DNA of 64,000 nt from Daedaleopsis sinensis (taxonomy: Eukaryota > Basidiomycota > Agaricomycetes > Polyporales > Polyporaceae), in assembly GCA_033807695.1 (NCBI GenBank), contig CM066300.1, forward strand, positions 4,464,001-4,528,000, in the 5' to 3' direction. The first letter of the stretch is position 1, and each line of letters starts with the position of its first letter. The notes under the pieces were generated by a model that had not been told where the DNA came from, made no database searches, and saw only the letters and a program-made list of their open reading frames with translations. Positions 1-10,823 of this stretch are shown in pieces. A program made the position numbers and the translations under genes.

Positions 1-1421
1 TCCAATGGTTCTATGCGTATCGGACATCTTGTGGTCACCTGCTACGGTAGACGAGCACGGTGCCCCGGCAGTTTCGCATCCGGAGCTTGAGGTCACCGAT
101 GGATGGTACAGACTACGTGCCGTCGTCGACAAGCCGCTAGCTCGTGCTGTCCGTCGCGGGCTGGTAACCGTGGGCACGAAAATCGCTGTGTCTGGCACGA
201 AGGTACGTTTTCTGAATCGGAAAATCGCACGCCATCTGACGAACGGTCGTGTAGCTATGTGGAGATCGCAAGGAGGCCTGCGATATCCTGGAAGCGTACG
301 AGAACACAAAGTTGGAGCTGTCCGGCAACTCATCGCATTTGGCGCCCTGGCACGCTAAGCTTGGTTTTGTGAAGGAGCCTTTCGTAGCGACCTTAGACAG
401 CCTAACGGCGGACGGGGGCCCTGTGTCAGTTGTAGATCTCATTGTTGTGAAGGTAAATCCCATTCGCCTGAGATAAAACACATCGTCAACTCACCGATGC
501 ACTGACAGGCTTACCCTGTGGCTTACCTCGAGTTCGTGCGTAACGAAGATGGCTCCGTAACCAGGGTGGGCCCACGCAATGAAAAGGATGAATTGAACGC
601 GCAGGATCAATGGGAGGTGAGCATCGCTCGTGTTGTCGTGGGTGTCCAGCTCTCTCACATCGGCGTGGTCGAGCAGACGAAAAGACAGAACGAGATCTCG
701 AAGATCCACGCGTCCCTCGAGAAGCAGATCCACGAGCTAGAGAAGATCGCCGAGCGGTTGCACACCATTGCAGGCATACGATTCCAGAGCAGACATAAGC
801 CAGACGGTAAGCATCAAAGCCCCCCGCTCTCACTCCAGGACGTAACCTGACCGAATCGGTGGCAGACCCAATTCCCGACCATATCGAGAACCTGTATAGT
901 GAGATCGTGGAGGACGGGCCGCGCCCGTCACCCTCACAGCTCTCGCAACGCCTCAGCTATATGGACGCCGGCTGGCTGCACGTTCACACGCAGGAGCAAA
1001 TCAAGCTAGCGCAGGAACGCATGAACGACGATATCGAGCGCGAACTCCAGGTATGTCGTATCCTCTCTAGACTGCGGTCTCACGCGTACAGAGGTCCGTC
1101 CATACGACTGACTGTCGGACGATGCAGTACGTCTGTCCCCCTCGCAGTGTGCGCGACTTCCGCGTCGTCGTTGTGAAGGACGCGCGATGGGAGAGGAAGG
1201 AGCCGACGCGGACGGCGCAGATCACCCTCTGGGATCCGTTGCGGATGGTGTTCAGCGACGGCGGCACCCCTGGCGACATTCGAGAGGGCCAGCGGTTCTT
1301 AGTGACGAACTTACAGCCCAATCAGTTGGGTGCGTGGATGGCCCCGGGCCCTGAGTCGGTGATCTACTTGGTGTCGAAGAGAAATACTCGATGGACAAGC
1401 ATCAGGTCGAAGAAGTATTGA
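1..1421 (+). CDS. BRCA2/Brh2-family recombination mediator, 3' part (5' end outside window)
   Basis: BRCA2-family proteins load Rad51 onto single-stranded DNA during homologous recombination in the nucleus. The window opens inside the first OB fold: MVLCVSDI, then TDGWYRLRAVVDKPL and TVGTKIAVSGTK, which match the OB1 core of BRCA2 (there DGWY..DPPL and VGQKI). After an intron (donor near 202) comes NSSHLAPWHAKLGF, the counterpart of the NSTRPARWYTKLGF stretch, and then SVVDLIVVKVNPIAYLEFV. The next exons hold charged helices (about 660-780 and 860-1050) at the place of the tower insertion. The last exon (about 1130-1421) is a further OB fold with FRVVVVKDA and REGQRFLVTNLQPNQLGAW, ending at TAG/TGA-type stop 1419-1421. 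At least four short introns are needed. There is an extra loop (STVDEHGAP-like, residues 10-25 of the visible part) in OB1. The Rad51-binding repeats would lie upstream. The family assignment is strong; the exact orthology to Ustilago Brh2 is inferred. Confidence 0.85.
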
Positions 1422-1519
1422 CGGTTGGATCTCAGCTATGTACTCTACATTTCTGCTGCAGTAGTAAGGGCAAGCTTTGGACATTGGACAATACAACATG
1501 CCGAGTTTATTACTTTCAT

Positions 1520-1599
1520 GAACCCTTAGCACAGTGGTAGCGCGTGAGATTCCAGCAGGGAACTCCTCAAGGTCATCCGTTCAATCCGGGTAGGGTTCA
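1520..1599 (+). tRNA. tRNA-Trp (CCA) with 8-nt intron, copy 1
   Basis: An 80-nt cloverleaf: acceptor GAACCCT/AGGGTTC (7 bp), D arm GCAC-AGTGGTA-GCGC, anticodon loop TTCCAG with CCA anticodon, 8-nt intron CAGGGAAC after position 37, T arm ATCCG-TTCAATC-CGGGT, discriminator A. A T5 run about 15 nt downstream fits a Pol III terminator. Compared with the copies at 12441 and 30278, T-stem pair 49:65 is A-T here and G-C there, a compensatory change that argues for a working gene. A12.C23 and A31.C39 are unpaired in all three copies. Confidence 0.8.
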
Positions 1600-1727
1600 C
1601 ATTGATATGTCATACCTTTTTCCCCCAAGCATTCTGAGAACATGTTGTTGGCAATGTGAGGAGTTGTACGTTATTAACGATTAGTGCGAAGTAGTGCATG
1701 TACGACTATAGATTCCAATACAAATCC
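1600..1727. other. Short intergenic stretch between tRNA-Trp and the MPP alpha 3' end
   Basis: Holds the T-run after the tRNA and presumably the 3' UTR of the minus-strand gene. No coding signal is seen. Confidence 0.6.
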
Positions 1728-3477
1728 TCATGCTTCCGCAAGACCGTACTTGCGTAGAACTCCCCGATAGTCCCCAACGTCCTCACGCCCCATCACGACA
1801 ACGGTCGCCTTCGCAGGGCTACGTGGCCCAAAGACACGTGCAGCAACGCGGCGGATCGCGACCTCGTCGACCGCGTCGATCTTTTGGCACATCTCGGACA
1901 CAGGGATCTTGCGCCCGTGGACCAACACCTGCATCAAGCCGAATGAGTTCCAAACGAGCATTACGAGACGCTACGGACAGAGCTTACCTGGCGACCGAGG
2001 TCCTCGACCTCGACCGCGCGACTCTCCAGCGCCATCATGAGGCTGGACTTGAGCTGGTTCTTCGCGCGGCGGAGCTCTGCAGCGGGGAGGTTCGAGTAGA
2101 GCAGTAGACTGAGCTGGTGCACGAGGTGAGGGAAGATGTGGGCGGGCGAGTTCGACTGGCGTCCGCTTGCGGGGATGAAGGATGCGAAGAGGCCGAAGAG
2201 AGCGGAGTCAGTGTAGATGTGGTGGAAGGACGCGCAGTGGTCGATCTGTGGGAAGTGGTTGAGGATGTGGGTGTACAGCCGGGAGTACATGCCCTTTCCG
2301 GGGCCGCCTGTACGAAGCGGTGAGTGTTATGCTAGAATGCTGCGTAACGAGGGTTTGACCGGCCTACCTGCTGAGAAGCTACCTCCACCACCTAATAGCA
2401 CCTGGATGGTCGCTAACGCGTAGACGTCGTCGTCGTGGATGCCCACACCCTCGAAGGCGAGATAGACATGGTTGAACTCGCTTGACGAGTCGTAAATGAA
2501 CTTGTGTCCGCCGGTGTACGTCGATATCTCGGTCGCGGAGAGATCCCCTGGTGGAGGTTGTTCCGGATAGTACAGGTACGACGACGCGGCTCGTGTGAGG
2601 GATTTGTATAATGAGGGTGATGTCTGTGACGACTGGAGCAGGTTCGTCGGGACCTGTTGGGACGGACGAGGCTGGCTGAAACCCTTTTGGAAATCCGTGG
2701 GTTGCGAGTCTGTGAGGTGAGCGAAGTTGTCGGAAGCGTATCGCACGAGCGTCTCGTGATCCATGCCAGCACCAGCAATGACCATCCTCTCCGGCCTGTA
2801 CCACGTCCTCATGAACTCCTCGAGCATAGGCTTGTCAATGGCATCTATGCGGTCTTCGGGACACAGAAGCGGGTTCCCAAGACCCCTTCCGTTGTAGGCA
2901 ACCTCGTGCAAGATCTCCGGAAGGATCATCTCAGGCTTTGAGCTGACTTCGCGCCATTCGTACCGTGCAGCTTCTCGTTGCGCGTCGAGCTCTTCGGGGA
3001 GGAATGAGGAGTTGAACACGGTGTCGGCTATAAGGGACACTGCGAGGCTTGTACCCTTGTTGAAGTGGGAAGATTGATACATGATAGATTCGCGCGCTGA
3101 TGAGCAAAGAATCTGGCCACCAAGCGCGTCGATGTCCTGTGCCATTTGCTCCTCTGTACGAGACTTCGTTGTCTGTCACCAGCATGGATATTATAGACAT
3201 ACATAACATGGACGTATACACGCACCTTGAAAGCCATCCTATCCAAGAAATGACTCACACCAGACGTAGACGGAGTCTCGTACCTGGAGCCAGCGTCGAC
3301 ATACAATCCTACCGAGGAGAAGTGTCCTGGGGTACTCTCGGTCGCGACACGAACGCCATTGGGAAGAGTTGTAATTTGCACTGGGGGATCCTCAGCAGGT
3401 CTATGAAGTGACCTGCTCCCTAGAGGTCGGCGTTGTGTAGAGGATGCACGGAGAGAGCGGATAGCAGCACGGCGCAT
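1728..3477 (-). CDS. mas2: Mitochondrial processing peptidase alpha subunit
   Basis: Non-catalytic, substrate-recognising subunit of the matrix protease that removes mitochondrial presequences. The diagnostic feature is the flexible glycine-rich loop, assembled across an intron near 2310-2367 as GGGGSFSAGGPGKGMYSR, exactly the alpha-type loop. The N-terminus (MRRAAIRSLRASS) is Arg/Ser-rich like a mitochondrial presequence, followed by ITTLPNGVRVATE and AGSRYET. The position of the zinc motif reads GVSHFLDRMAFK instead of HxxEH, as expected for alpha rather than beta. The C-terminal exon starts VLVHGRKIPVSEM after a clear intron (about 1933-1990) and ends RKYGLAEA. The start is the ATG at 3475-3477, giving the presequence directly; an in-frame upstream ATG (3621) would overlap the tRNA-Cys. 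About four introns. Transcribed toward BRCA2, with tRNA-Trp between. Confidence 0.92.
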
Positions 3478-3599
3478 GGCGGTCGGCGCAAGAGGTTTCG
3501 AGAGAACCAAGCGCTGGAGCTTACACTTACCGTCACTTACGTAGCCGGCCGCGGCATTCCGGCACCGAGTTCCAGTCGCTGGAAATTTGGCCAAAATGA

Positions 3600-3670
3600 G
3601 GGCCCACCGTGGTTCGAACACGGGACAACACGATCTGCAATCGTATGCTCTACCACTGAGCTATAAGCCC
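3600..3670 (-). tRNA. tRNA-Cys (GCA), no intron
   Basis: A 71-nt cloverleaf read on the minus strand: acceptor GGGCTTA paired with TGGGCCC (two G.T wobbles), D arm GCTC-AGTGGTA-GAGC, anticodon stem TACGA/TCGTG with loop TTGCAGA giving anticodon GCA, T arm CCGTG-TTCGAAC-CACGG. A TTTT run starts a few nt downstream on the minus strand. It sits between MPP alpha and the ferroportin gene, both on the same strand. Confidence 0.93.
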
Positions 3671-3774
3671 TGACAACCGGAAATCGGGCATCTGGTTCAG
3701 TACGCATGATCGATGTTCAACGCCAAAGAGACGAACGAAAGGAAGGCAACTGCGTCTGACCGCACTACACTGTA

Positions 3775-5741
3775 TTATGTGTTTTTCCTTCTAAGCAGAG
3801 GTATCATATCACCAAGACTATGGTGAAGGACGTGACCGCGCTCCTTCTTGACGTACACCAGGTATGTAGATGCACCCGCGAATACACTGACGAAAGAAGC
3901 CAGCGCGGCGTACTTGAACTGCGACGGCCTGCTGAGTGCGATCGTCAGAACGTACTGTGGGTAAGAGATACACATGAGTGTGATGTCCAACTTCCAACGG
4001 CCAACACCTCAGAGCATCTGAGAAACGTACCTTGAGCAGGTCCGCAACATTCTGCATCGAATACTGAAGCGCCGTTCTAAGAAGAACACACCTATAAGTC
4101 TGCCTAGATTAACTGAGGGTAAGGAACGTACAGAGAGTTGCGTCGCGGATGTGCTGCGAGCGCGAGCTGAAGTTCTTTCAGTTGGCACAAATCAAACGCC
4201 CAAAGGCCTATTCTCGAGAGCATCATCCCTTGGGGGAGCGCGCAGACATCAGGGAAACCTCGTTAACCCGCAGGCACCAAAGGCTTACCTCCAAATAGTA
4301 GGGCTGCGTTCCAACCAGCCGCACGCATTCCATCCAACGGAGCCCCTACGTAAAGCACCACGAGCACAGGCAGGAGGCAGACCACCTCGGACCTAGTAAA
4401 TCTTCATCAGCAATAGCTCTGGGCCGAGAATAGTGCAGCGACTCGCCATATGCTCCAGTTTCCGGCGCGGACTAGCCCAAGCCTCTTCTCCATGAAAGGC
4501 ATCGCCAGCGTGCCGGCGAGACCGGCGACGACGTTGAGCCCACGCATACCAGCGAGGAAGGGGTCGCTGTACGCATGGGACTTGAGGTAGCTGAGCATTG
4601 TCCCGTCGAAGCTCAGAACCGTCAGGTACAGCCATGAGATTGCGAGCGAGGAAAGGAAGATGGGATATTGTGCGAACTCGCGCCAGTCCATACCGGCTTC
4701 CTTGAGGCGTGCATATATCGTCCTCCATACCCGAGAGAGAACAGGGGCCGGTTGCACTGCCGGTGAAGGGGGTTGCGAAGTACGCGAACGCTCTCTCCGT
4801 GCTGCCTCTCTCGCCGCCTGAGCCTCGCGCAGCACGGGGAAACGGCGATAGGAAAATGTGATCCCTGTTCGAGATTAATCCTGATGTGAGCCGGGCACGA
4901 TCAACGATTATTACAGACTTACATAGTTGTTCAAATAGCATGCACACACCCTCGACACCACAGAGGAAGATTGCAGCAAAGCGGTAAGACGCGGCGCTGG
5001 TGAGCAGGGACACGAACAGCGGGGCGACGAGCTTGCAGAACAGGTCGATTCGCCGCATATATGTGTTGAGCGTGGTGAGATGCGCCGATGACGCTCCAGC
5101 GATTGTGGTCACCCATTCTCGTTCCACCGCAACGGCGATCGTCGTTCCCGATATTGTGTGGATGCAGCCCCCGACGACAATTACGGAGAACATCCCCGAA
5201 GTGAGTGGGGTGCTCCAGGGGCGTGCTAACCCATCGACATGCCCGAATCCGTATAGAAGGACCAGGCTGGCCCCATACTGTGCACAAGCAGCCAACTTGA
5301 TTGTTGTGATGCTGACTCGCACAATTCCCAAGTTGTGGTGTTCGTCCACGAGACGGCCCGCCCAACCAGAGAGCAGTATTGCAACTCCGGTGTTCACGAA
5401 GCCATAGATTGATGCCGGAAGGAGAGAATCCGGAAAGAGTGTGACCAGGAAGAGATACACTGCGAACTCTGCCGTACGTAGGCCCCACGAGCTAGGGAGA
5501 AGCTTAGTTCGAACTGGAATGTTCGACGTAGATAGACGCACTTCGACATATGTTGCACAAGCAATGTGGCCAACGCTTTGCGATCCAGAGGTGTATTACT
5601 CTCGGCATTCTCGGCAGGTTCAACCGGCTCTGACATGCGAACTTCATGAAACCCAGCTGGGAGTGTTGTTTCTTCTGCCACAGCCTGGGGCACAGGATGG
5701 CGCTCTTGCGTGGTATCGAGCTCTACCCTCGAGGGTTCCAT
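3775..5741 (-). CDS. Ferroportin-family (SLC40A) metal exporter
   Basis: Multi-pass membrane transporter of the ferroportin family, which moves Fe2+ out of cytosol in animals and into vacuole or out of cell in plants. Seen in order: an acidic cytosolic N-terminus (MEPSRVELDTTQERHP...), then SSWGLRTAEFAVYLFLVTLF (the family's first helix), IYGFVNTGVAILLSGWAGRLVDEH, further helices around 5000-5300, a cytosolic Arg/Pro-rich loop near 4740-4830, FAQYPIFLSSLAISWLYLTVLSFDG, AGMRGLNVVAGLAGTLAMPFMEKRLGLVR, and after small exons WAFDLCQLKELQLALAAHP and MQNVADLLK-YVLTIALSRPSQFKY near the end. The C-terminus is HHSLGDMIPLLRRKNT. The WxFDL motif and the MRG/GTLAMPF region are typical of the family. Two in-frame ATGs (5762, 5741) are possible; 5741 is chosen. 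Several introns; the edge near 5540 is uncertain. Substrate and membrane are inferred. Confidence 0.85.
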
Positions 5742-5762
5742 GGCTAGCCTAAAGAACAACAT

Positions 5763-6186
5763 AGTTCGTCAGTGCACCATTTCATACTAAACTTCCACGC
5801 ATTGCCTACAGGGTTTTGACGTTCAAGTTTATGCTTGAAGTCGACGTCAACGCCAACGCTATAAATCTCAACCATAATCGCACGACTTTTAATGCTTAGC
5901 GCCAGCACAGCCGCATAAGTATACTCAGCTGGCACGACGCTTCGTGTCAGCAAGGGCAGCCTGGCAAGGTAATAGAACTCAGCGAGGATGGCTTGAGACA
6001 GCACCATTCGTCAGGTCGCATCCTACTGTGCTGTATGTTGAGCACGGCGGCTCGGACAGTAATTGGCCGCAGCCACACTGAACGTGCCTACCGATTTTTG
6101 TTCGCATGCTCTGTCACAACATTAAGGGCATCCGCCGATGGAGGCTACGTGATATACAACAACATCGCAAGTCGTAATATATCGGG
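5763..6186. other. Intergenic region, ferroportin promoter and sorting-nexin 3' UTR
   Basis: About 420 nt between two minus-strand genes. No convincing ORF, TATA box or repeat was seen. Confidence 0.5.
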
Positions 6187-9100
6187 CTAATTGGCATCCG
6201 AGAACAGGGCAGCAAATATCTTCGAACCGACACCGTCAGCTGCGATGAACATGCTCGTGGAGAATTTCGGAAACGACGCACCTCGTCCACAATAGTGTAT
6301 ATGAGGTGCTGGTTCAGTCGCCGGTTCTGCAATACAGCGAATATACGACGGGCGCCGCGCCGCGCGTTCGAGCGACCGATCATGTTTGCCGCGAGATCTA
6401 TTGGTGGCCGGTCGTTAGACAGTGTCGTGGTAGGGAGACCGGCGCTCGTAGCATACCTGGCATGAGGGCAGACAGTTTGCGGTTGGCCTCGTCCCTCGTG
6501 TGGAGCTTCTCTTCCACCGTGCGCGGAATACTTGGGGGCTTGAGGTTGCCTCCAGGCCATAGGCCATCTCGGAACGTGTTGATGAACGTCATGAGATGCG
6601 GCTCGTCTAGAAAAGATTTGACAGTCTCGCGCAGCTTCCTGTTGCCGTCGTCAGCACACTCAGACTTGGACACGAGTGGATGTAATGCGCCACTGACCGC
6701 TCTATAGTACCTCCGAGCACTTGCTGCAGGATGATCACGATAGCCTGCCTCCTAAGCCAGTTGTTCTTCTTATCCAACTCGAACACGGCAAGGATCAGGT
6801 CGCAGATCGGGGACGAGAAGGTGGAGGTGCTGGTCTCCCCCTCTAGCGGCTTCAAGTCACCAGAGAGATGCATCAATGCATCCTCGTATGTCGACTTGCC
6901 GGACGCCTTCAGGGCCTGGGCCACGAGGTCTTCGTCTCGGATTGCTGTTCCTGTGATGCCCGCGAACTCCGCAGCCTGCGTCGTAAGACGTTGAATGATG
7001 ACGTCGAGCATAGAGGGGCCGAAGAACATGTCGTCGATACTCTCGGCGACAGACTGGTACATGGTCTTCACTAGACCGTGGCCAGGGAAAGCGGAGCCGG
7101 ATGGAGGTTGGGTTTTCGATGCCGAGGCCGGAGGTTCTGCAGCCATGAAAGGCGATTCTCGAGAGAGGAACGCAAGGAGCTCGTCGCTCTCACAAACCGC
7201 AGGAATACCGATCAAGCTCTGCAACGCCGTCAGCCCGAAATGAATTCAGAACATGCTATATTAGCCGCACCTGGAGATACTTCTCCAACGCTACCCGCCT
7301 GCTATCCACGAAGCTCCCAGAGAGCGACGTGACGAGTCTCTTGCCCGGAAAGTCCAGATTGCGTACCAGCAGATACTTGTCCTTAAGCTTGTTGTGCATG
7401 TTGAAGAACTCGTTGTACCGCCTTGCGACGACCCACCCGGACGAGAAGCTCCCATCCTGCGCGAGCTGCTGCACCTCGACAAGATACCTCACCACTTGCT
7501 TCCCGTCCTCCTCCCCGACGGTCGAATTGACGATCGCGACCTTCGTCCGGTCCGAGAACAGCCTGTTCGCGCTCTCCTGCTGCTCGTACTGCGTCTTCTG
7601 GAACCGCAGCTCGCGCAGCTCCCTCGTCAGTGAAGACTTGCTCTTCCGGAGGAGCCGCAGCTCCTGCGCGTCCCCCGTCAGCTCTGCTTTCTTGATCAGC
7701 GTGTCGAGCATCGCGTCCTGCGTCTGCAGCTTCTCGATCTTGTGCGACAGCCGCTCGATCTCGTGCGAGAGCTGCAGGTCCCCGGGGCCCGCGAGCTGGA
7801 ACGAGCCATGCTCCTTGTCCTGCTCCGCGTCCGCGTCCTCGGCCTCGTCGCGCGCCCGCGCAGGCGCGTCCTCCTCCTCGATCTCGTCGTCGAACATCAA
7901 CCGGCGCTTCTCGCGCGCGAAGTGCGCGCTGCTTGTCAGCACCGAGTCCTGCATGCTGAGGTCGTCCGAGGGGCTCCCCGCGCGCACCTGGTCGTGCTGC
8001 TGGTCGAGCGCAATGATGTCCGTCAGCGCCGCCTGGATGGCATCCATGCGCTGCGATTGCTCCTTCTGTTCTGCGTCCTCCGGGTCGTCGAAGAGAGGCG
8101 CGCGAGAGGCGGATGGGGTCGCGCTGCCTTGTTCGTGGATAGGCGACATGAGCACCTGCAAGTTCGAGACTGCTGGACGGGCAGACGGTACTGGGGAGTT
8201 TGGCGCTGACACGACGTGTCTTGCGAAGACACCTAGGGCCGGAGAGGATTCAGCGCGAGACAACGGGGGCTTCCCATGGGCCAACGGGCCGCCAGTGGCA
8301 GCTCGCGTTCTGGTGTCGATCGGGTGGCGAGGGGCTGAAGGAGACCGGCTTCGAGCATTCAGACTGAGCTCTTGTGCAGGAGCGGTGCGGCCGTTGGCTT
8401 CGATATCAGCAACGACGCGGAACCAGAGCTCCGATCGCTGAAAGTCTTCGAAGTCCTGCTCCATCTCCCGCTCGACCTGCCTTTGCGCGAGCATCACACT
8501 CTTGCGTACTCGCCTCTCCGACGCTGGGGTAGAGGTCTCGGCATTCTGCCCGAATGACCGGATGGTGGTGACATGCTTCTGTGCAACGGCGCTGAGGACA
8601 GGATCCGGGACAGGGCTGGAGAAGTAAAGCTCGTTGATTAGCGAGATGTCCTCCTTGAGCGTAGCAGATTGGCCGGGGTCCAAGAGAGGTTCATCCTCCA
8701 CGTCTGACCCGTCAGAGTCGACAGACTCTAGTGGGTTCTTGAAACTTTCGACCGTGAGCCAAAACTGCACCAGCAGTGAGCGCTGCCGTCTGTCCATGAA
8801 CTCCATGAAATATGAGAGAGAGCTGGGGTTCGTCAAGACGTCTCTGAGCGTCAACGAAGAGGTCGTCGGGTTCTCTTGGTAGATGGTTTGGCGCTGTCAC
8901 GAACGTCAATACTTGGAAGAGTCTCTACTATGAGTAATTGCTCACCGAGTCTGCTTCTCCTCCCAGTATTACGATGCGCTTCTCAACTTTACGCTTCGCC
9001 GTGTAGAGACGATCCAAGAAGGCAACGACATCTTCCGTCTTCTCTCCATTGATCCACTCCGAATTAGCATTGTTCGCTGTGACATAGGTAAATCATAGTA

Positions 9101-10371
9101 GCTGTAGGGGGGTGAGTATATGCGCACCAAGCAGCGTCCGCGTCCGCCTGATTTCGCCCATGATGTCGTTCCTCAGTCTCCGTGCATCCAGAAGAGACGA
9201 GCACCGACTGATACTGCGTAGAAATGACTCAAACTGCTTGGGGTCGGTGCGCATAGTGATCTTCTCCGTCGTCGACTGGGGACCGTCGGCGAGCTGCGAC
9301 TTCGGAGTGGGAAGCTGAGCTTCCAGGATATTTCGCACTTTGGAGATGAGTCGTCTGGCGAGCATACGAACGTTATAATGAGAGATGTGTATGTATACAC
9401 AGCTATAGCAACGCACTGTTGACGTATAGCAGCCCCTGCCTGAGCCAGGTGAGAGAGCGCAAGGAGCACACATCGTCGCCACTCACAACTTGGTCCAGCA
9501 TACGGTTCCAAAAGTCCGAGTCTGATAGCATTTCTGTGATAGGATACAGGACAGAGCAGGCCACTATCTCTCTGACCACTATCTTGACCGCACGGCTCTG
9601 CGCCTCCTTCTCCGGGAGAATAAACGGAAGGGCCTTGTCGACGAGTTCCCGCAGGTGGTTCTCCTCCGACTGCTTCGTGAACGTCGAGGAGAGGTTGTCG
9701 ACTGCAGGGTGCAGCTTTCCGCCGCCCATAGCCGCATAGCGACTCGCGAGGAGGAGATCGAGTTCCTCGGACTGCGTCAGCTTGCGCTCCAGGCCGGCGC
9801 CACGGAGGGCCACCTCAGACTGGCGGAAGCGTTCGATGTGCGAGGTCACCTTGGGCAAGATGCGCTTCACAACCAAAGCGGATAGGTCCATAGTGAGGGC
9901 CCTAGCGAGCAGCTTCTCCATGGACGCGTGCAGCGTGGAAGAAACGGCAGTAGGGAAGGATGGTGACGACGATATTTCCTTGTACCATACGAGCACGAAG
10001 TCCCGCACTATAAGAATGAGAATGTCGTTGATTGCAGCTGAGACGACGGGGGTATCTGGGTATAGAGGAGGTAGGGTTTGGGGTGCTTTGTGGGACCACT
10101 GCGAACGAGTGAGGACAGCCTGCCATGCTGCAGGCGTGGAGAATGCCAGCGGTCGCGCAGCAGAGGTAAGCGCATTTCGAGGCGCGGGTCTTGACAAGTC
10201 CAGAATATAGCCAAGAGCGATGTTACACACGAGAAAACCTAGGACAAGCAAGACGAGAAAGAGCGGGAGGAGAAGGATGAGGATGAGGGGCGAAGAGAAG
10301 GCATGTTTGAGGACTGGGACGCCGAGACCACCAAGAGCGACAGCAATGATTACATGTCTGCTCGATGGCAT
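6187..10371 (-). CDS. PXA-RGS-PX-Nexin_C sorting nexin (Mdm1 / SNX13-SNX25 type)
   Basis: Members of this family are ER-anchored tethers that bind phosphoinositides and join ER to vacuole/lysosome or lipid droplets. Domain order read from the exons: two hydrophobic N-terminal segments (HVIIAVALGGLGVPVL and ILILLLPLFLVLLVLGFLV) as membrane anchor; a PXA domain (VSAAINDILILIVRDFVLVWY ... VAC SVLYPITEMLSDSDFWNRML, about 10020-9490); an RGS-like domain (TLRDVLTNPSSLSYFMEFM ... WFRVVADIE, 8850-8420); a long Ser/Asp-rich linker with coiled coil; a PX domain (WVVARRYNEFFNMHNKL, RNLDFPGKR, about 7550-7290); and Nexin_C (RRQAIVIILQQVLGGTIER, GLWPGGNLKPP, GRSNARRGARRIFAVLQNRRLN, 6800-6290). The start ATG at 10371 leaves the anchor near the N-terminus; an in-frame ATG at 10455 is the alternative. 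The last exon edge near 6280-6230 is uncertain; the stop is taken as 6187-6189 after AALFSDAN. Divergent from the OAC1-like carrier. Confidence 0.88.
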
Positions 10372-10545
10372 GTCCCCGGGAGCGTCGTGAACGCGAGGGC
10401 GGGAGGTTGAGGCCTGAGGAGAGGAATCGGAGGAGATGGTCGTTCGACAGACCATGACTGGCACGACCCCCGCACTCGCGATTGCTAGGCGCCTATGTAA
10501 AGCCGGGCCGGTGGTGGATCCGGTGGGCAGGCCGTACCTGACGGG

Positions 10546-10621
10546 ACGCGTTATGCTCAACTCCCGACGCCCATCGCGACTTCGGCTGACTTCGGTGAGT
10601 TTAACGCGTTTTCATACGCGT
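10546..10621. promoter_or_regulatory. Three ACGCGT (MluI cell-cycle box) elements in a divergent promoter
   Basis: ACGCGT occurs at 10546-10551, 10604-10609 and 10616-10621, the last two inside the palindromes AACGCGTT and TACGCGTA. They lie in the roughly 450-nt region between the minus-strand sorting nexin and the plus-strand carrier. In yeasts ACGCGT is the binding site of MBF, the G1/S transcription factor. The sites are seen directly; cell-cycle control of either gene is inference. Confidence 0.5.
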
Positions 10622-10823
10622 AACACGACGTTTACAATTTGCCAACGGACGACAGAACTTCTGGCAGACCGCGGTCTCGTGTATGCATAATCGACGAGGA
10701 GTCTTTGGCCGACATATCGCTATTCGGATTTACCTGCGCTCTCCAGTCGCATAGCTTACGGAGCACTCTGTTTCGCTCACTTCACTCGCGTCACTCCTCC
10801 TCTTCCTGCTCTCTACTGTCACC

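Noticed and set aside
7329..8441. 370-codon plus-strand frame, Ser/Cys-rich
   Set aside because: It is antisense to the RGS-PX exon of the sorting nexin; the S/C/A composition is the mirror of its Asp/Glu/Arg-rich linker.
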